DNA of 36,104 nt from Promethearchaeum sp. Lineage in GTDB: Archaea > Asgardarchaeota > Lokiarchaeia > Sigyniarchaeales > Promethearchaeaceae. Position 1 is the stretch's first letter; every line of letters begins with the position of its first letter. The translations under genes and the position numbers were made by a program. The notes beneath the pieces are model-generated. The model was not told the origin of the DNA and did no database searches. It worked only from the letters and a program-made list of their open reading frames with translations. Positions 30,329-36,104 of the stretch are shown here, piece by piece. Where the stretch lies: positions 1-36,104 of the forward strand of contig JAUWMK010000003.1 of NCBI GenBank assembly GCA_030613185.1, written 5' to 3'.

Positions 30329-30428
30329 ATCCCCCCAATCTTAACTCATCTCGGGTTAGGAGGGGATAGGGTGCAGAGTCTCGATCTGAGACGGGTTAAG
30401 GTTTTCCCGTTCTACCCTCGAAAAACCT
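30329..30428 (+). ncRNA. Structured RNA candidate, riboswitch-like or viral ncRNA
   Basis: A 100-nt GC-rich island in AT-rich DNA. Helix 1: ATCCCC (30329-30334) with GGGGAT (30362-30367), continuing inward as C-TAACTC/GGGTTAG. Then AGGGT (30368-30372) pairs with ACCCT (30414-30418), enclosing GTCTC/GAGAC (30378-30392) and CGGG/CCCG (30392-30409). Competing pairings exist: CTTAACTC (30340-30347) with GGGTTAAG (30393-30400), and AGGTTTT (30399-30405) with AAAACCT (30422-30428). The last ends just before the SD of the next gene. It is not a tRNA: loop sizes do not fit. A cis-regulator of the 56-residue gene or a free RNA. Confidence 0.6.
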
Positions 30429-30438
30429 ACTTGGAGAA

Positions 30439-30609
30439 ATGAAAACTATGTATTATTCAGATTATAAAAAAACTTTATTACTCTTGATGTTTCGTGAAAA
30501 TCAATTTGCGAAACTTGTCGCCTTATATCCCTATCAAAAATTCAAATCAATGAACGGTGCGGAATTTTTTATAAAGATCTGGAATGAATGGTTTATTCCT
30601 GCTCTTTAA
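30439..30609 (+). CDS. Small protein (56 aa) behind structured leader
   Basis: 56 residues: MKTMYYSDYKKTLLLLMF, then ENQFAKLVALYPYQKF and FFIKIWNEWFIPAL. SD TTGGAG lies 4-8 nt ahead of the ATG. Amphipathic and aromatic-rich, not recognised. The structured RNA ends 10 nt before its start, so its translation is a natural target of any structural switch. Confidence 0.6.
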   Translation: MKTMYYSDYKKTLLLLMFRENQFAKLVALYPYQKFKSMNGAEFFIKIWNEWFIPAL

Positions 30610-30687
30610 TTTTTTTTGTTATATGGGGATTTTTTAATAAACATTACAACAAATAAGAAATATAAAATAAATAAAAAGTGAAAAAAT

Positions 30688-31044
30688 ATGAGAATTTACT
30701 TAAATAAAAATGAAATCGAAAAAATGAGAAATTGGAAAGAATGTCCTGTTTCTCTTAGAGAAAAACTAAAATTACAAGAAGTTTTCTTGATTGAAGTTTT
30801 TAACACTTCAACAGGAACATACAAATATGAAATATATGATGAGCCACAAACCACGAATATGTCTCATGAAATTCGCGTGTCTGGATGGTTAGGAACAATC
30901 AACAATATCAACCGAACCGCATTAGGAAAATTTAATTCGATTCCTGAAGCGATAAGTTCCATTAATGATGAGAAATTAGAAGAAGGAGATTCTGAATTTA
31001 AAGGTGATGACCATCTTCTTTATGTTGGATTTCCTGTCAAATAG
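30688..31044 (+). CDS. Hypothetical protein, last gene before chromosome side
   Basis: 118 residues: MRIYLNKNEIEKMRNW, a beta-rich middle (VFLIEVFNTSTGTYKYEIYDEP...EIRVSGWLGTI) and an acidic C-terminus. The leader AAAAAGTGAAAAAATATG is the same as for the 29715 gene, which suggests common origin of the expression signals. No family recognised. A T-rich run follows at about 31051-31060 and could terminate it. Confidence 0.6.
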   Translation: MRIYLNKNEIEKMRNWKECPVSLREKLKLQEVFLIEVFNTSTGTYKYEIYDEPQTTNMSHEIRVSGWLGTINNINRTALGKFNSIPEAISSINDEKLEEGDSEFKGDDHLLYVGFPVK

Positions 31045-31115
31045 ATTATCCTTTTTTTTTAATTCTTAAGTTTTTTTCACTTTTTTCTCACGCTATCTTC
31101 TAACGATTCGAAAAG

Positions 31116-31191
31116 AACGATCTTTGCTTTGTGGAAAAAGGGCTTCTTCACACTATGTGAAAACATGTCAAAAATTATTTTGGGGATCGTT
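31116..31191. other. Possible structured leader or boundary sequence upstream of tRNA-modification gene
   Basis: AACGATC (31116-31122) is complementary to GATCGTT (31185-31191), and inside it TTCACA/TGTGAA (31147-31161) forms a 3-nt-loop hairpin. The stretch 31045-31302 has no gene. It is the likely junction between the element and the chromosome, but I find no tRNA or matching att repeat. Could be a small RNA or a 5' leader. Confidence 0.35.
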
Positions 31192-31302
31192 AATTTTTTA
31201 GATCAAACATGTATGCTTTATGGATGTGAAAGTTTCTTTTCCCGATAGAAGCACTTTTTTTTTAAAATATAATCATTTCATTAAATTTAAGCAGTTGGAA
31301 TC

Positions 31303-32595
31303 ATGATCGATCTGAAAAGTTATTTTATTATTACTTATGGATGCACTTTTAATCAAGGAGATTCTCTAAAAATAGAAAAAATTTTAGGAGACTATGGTTT
31401 TTATAAAGAAAAAATAAATAATGCTGATTTAGTGATAATAAATACTTGTGCTGTCAAACTTTCCACCGAGTCTAAAATTCTTAATTACATTTCACATCTT
31501 GTACAAAAATTCCCTTCCAAATATTATATAATTACTGGTTGTCTCCCGCAAATAGATAAAAAAATTTACAATAAAATCGAAACTATGATTTCTAATAAGG
31601 GATTCATTCTTAATATTCTTGATATTCCAAATATATTAAATATTCTTTTTAAAAATGAAAATGCTGATCAAAAACTTCCGTATTTTAAAGATAAATCAAA
31701 CATTACTCCTAAAATTAACAATAAATCTCCGATATCTATAATTCAAATATCTGAAGGATGCAATAACAACTGTTCATATTGTTGTACTACAAATGCGCGT
31801 GGAAATTTACAATCTTTTGATTTGAAATTAATAATTAAGCACTTAAAAATCCTTATATCACAAGGAATTAAAGAATTTCATATCACTAGTCAAGATCTTG
31901 GAAACTATGATTATAAAGGAAAGAAATTGCATCACTTACTCAAAGAAATTTCTCTTTTAAAGGGTTCTATTCATTTTCGATTGGGAATGATAAATCCTGA
32001 TTATTTAGTTAAATTTTATTCTGAATTTCAACATATTTTCAATGATAAACGCTTTTATCGATTTCTACATATCCCTATCCAATCTGGAAGTAATAAAATA
32101 TTAAAAAAAATGAAAAGAAATTATTCTGTTGAAGATGTAGAAACAATTTTTTTGAAATTAAAGGAATATGATAGACTGTTTAGGGTTGGAACTGATATTA
32201 TTGTTGGATTTCCAGGTGAATCAGAAGAGGATTATGATCAAACTGAAAATTTCATAAAGAAATGGAAACCAAGTATTCTAAATATTTCGAAATATACAGT
32301 AAGGCCAAATACTGAAGCGAAAAAATATAAACAATTAAAATCTCAAATCATAAAGGAGAGATCTAAAAAATTATCAATGATCTTTTCTAATTATTCAGAT
32401 ATTATAAACAAACATTGGAATGGATGGGAAGGTAGTGTATTTTATAATGAATATCGAGAAAATGTTCAATTTCCGTATATGGGGAGAAATTTATATTATA
32501 TCCCAGTTTTAAGTAAAAATGCTGTTGTTGGACAAACCTTAAATGTAAAAATAACTGGATATTTGAATCATTCACTTATTGGCTTTCAGAATTGA
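31303..32595 (+). CDS. Threonylcarbamoyladenosine tRNA methylthiotransferase (CDKAL1/e-MtaB type)
   Basis: 430 residues, the usual length. It adds a methylthio group to t6A37 of tRNA, using two iron-sulfur clusters. N-terminal cluster: Cys14 (YGCTFNQGDS), Cys49 (NTCAVK) and Cys80 (TGCLPQ). Radical-SAM cluster: Cys153, Cys157 and Cys160 (CNNNCSYC). HIPIQSGSNKILKKMKR and DIIVGFPGESEEDY are family landmarks, and a TRAM-like RNA-binding domain ends the protein (about 370-430). A chromosomal housekeeping gene; its 3' end overlaps the convergent TFB gene by 20 bp. Confidence 0.92.
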   Translation: MIDLKSYFIITYGCTFNQGDSLKIEKILGDYGFYKEKINNADLVIINTCAVKLSTESKILNYISHLVQKFPSKYYIITGCLPQIDKKIYNKIETMISNKGFILNILDIPNILNILFKNENADQKLPYFKDKSNITPKINNKSPISIIQISEGCNNNCSYCCTTNARGNLQSFDLKLIIKHLKILISQGIKEFHITSQDLGNYDYKGKKLHHLLKEISLLKGSIHFRLGMINPDYLVKFYSEFQHIFNDKRFYRFLHIPIQSGSNKILKKMKRNYSVEDVETIFLKLKEYDRLFRVGTDIIVGFPGESEEDYDQTENFIKKWKPSILNISKYTVRPNTEAKKYKQLKSQIIKERSKKLSMIFSNYSDIINKHWNGWEGSVFYNEYRENVQFPYMGRNLYYIPVLSKNAVVGQTLNVKITGYLNHSLIGFQN

Positions 32596-33604
32596 ATAAC
32601 GGTTTGAGAATTTTTACATAATGATCTCGGATAGAATATTCTGCAATTTTCATAGCATTTGAAGCAATTTTTTGAGTTAAAATTGATTTAGTATCATTAT
32701 CTTTTGCGAGTAATTTATCAGCACAATAAACTGTTGCACCAGCAAGAATAAAGGGATTCCATGACCTTTTTCTTCCCTTATTTATGGTTTTTATTATGAA
32801 TTTACACTTAATTTCTAAAAGATTTTTATACTCTGGGATTGTCCATAGCGACTTTTTTTTTTCCATCCTATTTACAACTTCAGGTGAATTTACAACTGAA
32901 TTGATAAACCTTGAGATGAAATCTTCACTTCTATGAGGTTGGTTTTTCTTTTTTAGAAATTTTTGATAATCGATACTGTCTCTTATAATCAACCTTGGGC
33001 TAACCCTGTGCCCCATTATATTAAATATGTTGCAGATTTCGCGAATACTAACTGGAGCATTCGAGCAAAATTCTCTCGTAGCGTAAAAAATACAAAAACC
33101 AATTAATGAGATATGATTTCGAATGGATGGGGATTTACGTTTAATTGATTGATAATAATAAGCTGCACGATTCTTAACTATTGAAGATAATCCTAAATAT
33201 TTAGTAATGTTATTCAATATTCTTAAAACTCTATAATCTGTTTCATGGTTCTTTATTTTTATTGGAAATGTGTATGATTTTAATTTTCTGAATTTCTTTT
33301 GAAGATTTGAAGAAATTGTTTTACGTTTATAATCACAAAATACTTTAGTTGAGAAGAAATCAATATGACTTCCTAAAGTACAAATGCTATCAACTGTTTT
33401 TCCAACAGAAACAAATTGATCTCCTGTTGATAAATCTGAGTTAATTGTATCGTTGAATTGAAAACTGTCTACAAATAGAACAGAATCAATAACTAAACCG
33501 CAATTATTACAAACACTTTCATGTCCATTTTGAATCAATTTAGATTTACATTCTGGACATATGTTTGAATTGTTCTGATTAATGATATATTGGGTTTGAA
33601 ACAA
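32576..33604 (-). CDS. tfb: Transcription initiation factor B (TFB), divergent
   Basis: 342 residues, near the family's usual length. N-terminal zinc ribbon: CPEC (16-19) and CNNC (32-35), then GLVID. Two cyclin-like repeats follow (about 120-225 and 240-335); the second keeps RSWNPFILAGATVYCADKLL. TFB joins TBP at the promoter and recruits RNA polymerase. The B-reader region (DTINSDLSTGDQFVSVG) is poorly conserved, so this may be an alternative TFB. The start is probably TTG 33604 behind SD-like AGTGAT. It lies on the chromosome side. Confidence 0.88.
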   Translation of the reverse strand: MFQTQYIINQNNSNICPECKSKLIQNGHESVCNNCGLVIDSVLFVDSFQFNDTINSDLSTGDQFVSVGKTVDSICTLGSHIDFFSTKVFCDYKRKTISSNLQKKFRKLKSYTFPIKIKNHETDYRVLRILNNITKYLGLSSIVKNRAAYYYQSIKRKSPSIRNHISLIGFCIFYATREFCSNAPVSIREICNIFNIMGHRVSPRLIIRDSIDYQKFLKKKNQPHRSEDFISRFINSVVNSPEVVNRMEKKKSLWTIPEYKNLLEIKCKFIIKTINKGRKRSWNPFILAGATVYCADKLLAKDNDTKSILTQKIASNAMKIAEYSIRDHYVKILKPLFNSESQ

Positions 33605-33797
33605 AAGAAATCACTTTTAGATTTCAATATACAATCTGTTTTAAATTGAATTTTCAGAATTCAGATGTTCTTTAATAAAAATTAGTGTTTATTCAATTGG
33701 ATATGTAATCCTTTCTCTTGGAGAGGTAAGTGAAAATGAAGATAATCAAACTTCCCTGATAATATAGATCCTTTAATAATTTGGATTGAAAAAACAA

Positions 33798-34979
33798 ATG
33801 ATGATTCGAAAAAGACCAACTATTTTAGATTTTCAAATTGAAAATCATCTTCTATATTACAAGTTTCCAAATTATTATGTGGGATTTTATTCTATTTGCT
33901 TATTTGATTCTAATATTGTGAGGTCATTAGTTAAAATCTTAAAAAAAACATCCCATAATGAAAGTATTTTTGGGGTAATTGATATATGCGGAGAAAATAC
34001 ATTTTTATTTATTAAATTTAAGAACAAATCTCTAAAAGCTATTTTAAATAATAAAAATCGCATTTTATCGAGTTTATCTTCTTTAAAAAAAAAAAATTTC
34101 ATTATGCAATCGAACAAAGAATTGGAAAATTCTTTTTTTTATTTTGTTGAATTTACTCAAATGAAGAATGTTCATATTTCAATTAATAAAAAAGAAAAAT
34201 TTATCTCCTTAATTGATTATAAAATTGCTTTTGAGCAAAATATTTTTAAATTTGAAGTTGGAGATTCCTTTTTTAGGGAAAAACAAGTAAAACAATTAGT
34301 ATTGTTTTTTCAAACTATGAAAATTAAAGGTTATTTCCTATTTTCTCATAAATCTGCTGATTTTTTTAAAATATCTTTCATAATGATATCAAATTCTTAT
34401 GAAAAATTAATAAATTTTCTAAATTTTACTAATTCATTACCATTAAAACCACATTTGAGATTACTGGAAATCTCCAAATGTGATTTTGTTAATTTTATAA
34501 AAAAGAAACAACTTTCTAATTCATCGATAATAGAAAAATCTGTTTTTTACAATCTTATAAAAATTATTAATTCTGACAGAAAAATTGAACAATATCAGAA
34601 AAATGAAAGTTCTGAAAAAAAAAAAAAAAAATCTCTTGAAAAAAAGATTACTTCCATATTAAAGGATTTATTAATTAACTTTACAATTAACTCAAAATCA
34701 GATATTTTAATCAACTCATTTAATATTCGAGTCTTAATTATTGAATATAATTTCGATTTGTTATTACAATATTTTAGAACTCAAGAATATTCAAAATTTT
34801 ATACAATTTTATTTTTTTCAATTGAAGGGGAACAAAAAGCATTAATAAATAACACAAACATTAAGAAATTACGAAGAATTAAGATTTTTTCAGAAAATAA
34901 TTTAGAAACATTTAGAGAACTTTTAAATCAACGTAAAAATTTATTATTAACTAGTTTTCGACCAATAAGAAAGGGTTGA
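33798..34979 (+). CDS. Hypothetical protein, Lys/Phe/Ile-rich
   Basis: 393 residues from ATG 33798 (a TTG at 33786 adds 4). Mixed alpha/beta, no signal or clear TM helix; a homopolymeric Lys stretch sits near residue 280. Not recognised. It is upstream of SRP RNA on the same strand and has low CG content, like other genes on this side. A T-rich stretch (34980-35010) follows its stop and probably terminates the transcript. Confidence 0.6.
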   Translation: MMIRKRPTILDFQIENHLLYYKFPNYYVGFYSICLFDSNIVRSLVKILKKTSHNESIFGVIDICGENTFLFIKFKNKSLKAILNNKNRILSSLSSLKKKNFIMQSNKELENSFFYFVEFTQMKNVHISINKKEKFISLIDYKIAFEQNIFKFEVGDSFFREKQVKQLVLFFQTMKIKGYFLFSHKSADFFKISFIMISNSYEKLINFLNFTNSLPLKPHLRLLEISKCDFVNFIKKKQLSNSSIIEKSVFYNLIKIINSDRKIEQYQKNESSEKKKKKSLEKKITSILKDLLINFTINSKSDILINSFNIRVLIIEYNFDLLLQYFRTQEYSKFYTILFFSIEGEQKALINNTNIKKLRRIKIFSENNLETFRELLNQRKNLLLTSFRPIRKG

Positions 34980-35045
34980 TTTTTTTTTTGATTTTTAATT
35001 TTTTTTTTGATAATAAAGAATAAAAACTTCCATGAATTTCTATAT

Positions 35046-35359
35046 ATGATCGTGGGGATTTAGGCAATCCCTTGAAACCCTAAATTGGGTGGAGCCATGC
35101 CTATAATGGACTGAAAAAACTTTGAAAGTTTATGAATTAAATAAAAGAAATTATTTTACTAGTCAATGAAGCATTCGCTTTTTGAGATGGATTAGGTTAA
35201 AGCTTTTCCTGTAGAGAAATTGTAATTAACTTAGAGGACAAAACCGGCTAGGCCAGGGATGGAGCAACCGTAAGTTCACTAATTCATGCACAATTTGTGG
35301 GGTGTTGAGACCCAAAATAATTGAAGTTATCTAATAATTAGATCTGAGAAGTTGATCAT
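35046..35359 (+). ncRNA. ffs: Signal recognition particle RNA (7S RNA)
   Basis: About 314 nt, the archaeal size. The Alu domain is seen in GGGGATTTAGGCAATCCC followed by TTGAAACCC (35054-35080), matching the archaeal pattern of two hairpin loops and the UGAAAC-like turn. The S domain has ACCGGC-TAGGCC-AGGGAT-GGAGCA (35243-35266), the helix 8 region that binds SRP54. The ends pair: ATGATC (35046-35051) with GATCAT (35354-35359), as archaeal helix 1. It guides membrane-protein ribosomes to the membrane. Exact ends are uncertain by a few nt. Confidence 0.88.
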
Positions 35360-35398
35360 TTATCTTTTAGCTATTTTTTAAGAAAAACTAATAAAATT

Positions 35399-35410
35399 TT
35401 AATATAAATA
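35399..35410 (+). promoter_or_regulatory. TATA box for leaderless gene
   Basis: TTAATATAAATA is centred about 27 nt ahead of the ATG at 35432 with no SD between, as in other leaderless promoters of this window. Confidence 0.55.
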
Positions 35411-35431
35411 TTTTCCATGTAGATATCACTC

Positions 35432-35914
35432 ATGAAAAATATTGAAATCGATGCAATTAAATCCCATATAAAAATAAAAACTTCAAATCTTCCATTAGTA
35501 ATTTTACGAGCTTCTGATTTATTTGAATTCCAAATGTTATTACCAACAAATACAGAAGATTCATTATATAAAATTGGGAATTTAATTGGAGGTTTCCTTT
35601 GGATTTCCTTAAAACCTAAATTGAAAAAGAAGAAATTTGAAATACAGATGAAATATCTTCTGGATTTATTGTATCAATTAGGTTTCGGAAAATTACTTTT
35701 ATCCAAAAAAAAAAGAATAATTGAAATCTCAATCAATTCCCCTATTATATGGATGAAATATCCTCCAGAAATTTCCTTGAATTCTATTGCTAAATTTTAT
35801 TTTGCTCTTCTTCAAAATTTTTTTATTGAGGAGCTTGTATTTGAAAAGGAAAAATATGAAATAAATCATGAGAAGAAAACGCTTAAATTAGTTTTCCATT
35901 TAAAAGAAGGATGA
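35432..35914 (+). CDS. Hypothetical protein, possibly V4R-like
   Basis: 160 residues. The segment YKIGNLIGGFLW followed by LLDLLYQLGFGKLLLS and IIEISINSPI resembles the helix-then-'LGfG-v-v--nSP' layout of V4R small-ligand-binding proteins, but the match is loose. The start is fixed by the TATA box at leaderless distance. The stop overlaps the next gene's start region (ATGA), and that protein has a similar opening, so the two may form a heterodimer. Confidence 0.5.
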   Translation: MKNIEIDAIKSHIKIKTSNLPLVILRASDLFEFQMLLPTNTEDSLYKIGNLIGGFLWISLKPKLKKKKFEIQMKYLLDLLYQLGFGKLLLSKKKRIIEISINSPIIWMKYPPEISLNSIAKFYFALLQNFFIEELVFEKEKYEINHEKKTLKLVFHLKEG

Positions 35915-35916
35915 AA

Positions 35917-36104
35917 ATGAAAGAACTTATTAATAAAGATGACGGTTTATTTTTTTATGATGAAAATGTTTCCCTAATCCCTGTTGATATAATTTCTTCC
36001 CTTGGTACAATTTTTAATAATGGCTCAGATTCTATTCTTCAATATTTAGGAAAGAAATTCGGTAGATTTCTTGCTGAAAAATGTGATTCTCAATATGAAA
36101 CCAA
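35917..36104 (+). CDS. Hypothetical protein, possibly V4R-like, 3' part outside window
   Basis: At least 62 residues: MKELINKDDGLFFYDE, then LGTIFNNGSDSILQYLGKKFGRFLAEKC. The helix ILQYLGKKFGRFLAE is of the type seen at the start of V4R domains. AAGG lies 6 nt ahead of ATG 35917; ATG 35911 is an alternative that overlaps the previous stop. Runs off the window end. Confidence 0.5.
   Translation, partial: MKELINKDDGLFFYDENVSLIPVDIISSLGTIFNNGSDSILQYLGKKFGRFLAEKCDSQYET

Noticed and set aside
30368-30418. Possible tRNA in the structured island
   Set aside because: Stem lengths and loops (5-nt and 10-nt) do not fit anticodon or T arms, and there is no 7-bp acceptor stem.
33887-34117. Minus-strand frame opposite the 393-residue gene
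   Set aside because: Antisense shadow with Phe/Lys-rich product from A/T-rich codons and no start signals.

Overview
The window is AT-rich archaeal DNA that joins a large accessory element (about 1-31 kb) to ordinary chromosome (about 31.3-36.1 kb). Archaeal identity rests on a TFB transcription factor, a CDKAL1/e-MtaB-type tRNA methylthiotransferase, an SRP RNA with recognisable Alu and S domains, TATA boxes about 25 nt ahead of leaderless start codons, and dense Shine-Dalgarno (SD)-led operons. The low GC and gene content would suit an Asgard (Loki-like) archaeon, but nothing here proves that.

Region 1 (1-5.8 kb, leftward) is a tightly overlapping operon of small DNA-binding and zinc-binding proteins: ribbon-helix-helix (RHH) proteins, an RHH/double-HTH fusion, a winged helix, a probable histone-fold protein, zinc fingers and an AbrB-like protein. 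It starts at an operator array with five TGCATA half-sites, from which a second AbrB-like gene is transcribed rightward. Region 2 (6-12 kb) is a set of single genes, mostly with leaderless promoters: a membrane-anchored transglutaminase-like protein, a winged helix, a beta-class DNA methyltransferase, a phage-type wHTH protein, an SDH/ClpP-fold serine protease, and a PemK/MazF toxin behind a possible Panacea-like antitoxin. The toxin module is flanked by 68-bp direct repeats. An almost gene-free, repeat-rich stretch follows (11.7-12.8 kb).

Region 3 (28.6-12.8 kb, leftward) is one long operon of about 21 genes that looks like a virion or cell-surface module. Reading from its promoter: an N-anchored ectodomain protein, a type I membrane protein, a 1,234-residue spike with two jelly-roll-like repeats, an Asn-glycosylation-rich stalk and a C-terminal anchor, a CPBP membrane protease, a run of small polytopic membrane proteins (one a plausible spindle-virus-type capsid protein), a P-loop ATPase, four lysine-rich proteins (three sharing a new motif), and two HEKxH proteins. 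I read this as a provirus or virus-like integrated element with a membrane-containing particle. No integrase, polymerase, replication initiator or att site is visible in the window, so a conjugative or other element is not excluded.

Region 4 (28.9-31 kb, rightward) holds five small unknown genes. Between two of them lies a GC-rich, highly structured RNA candidate (30329-30428) with mutually exclusive helices. Region 5 (31.3-36.1 kb) is chromosome: the tRNA methylthiotransferase gene overlaps a convergent TFB gene, followed by an unknown gene, SRP RNA, and two genes that may encode small-ligand-binding V4R-like proteins. Many starts inside operons are fixed by SD sequences, and two genes appear to start at CTG.
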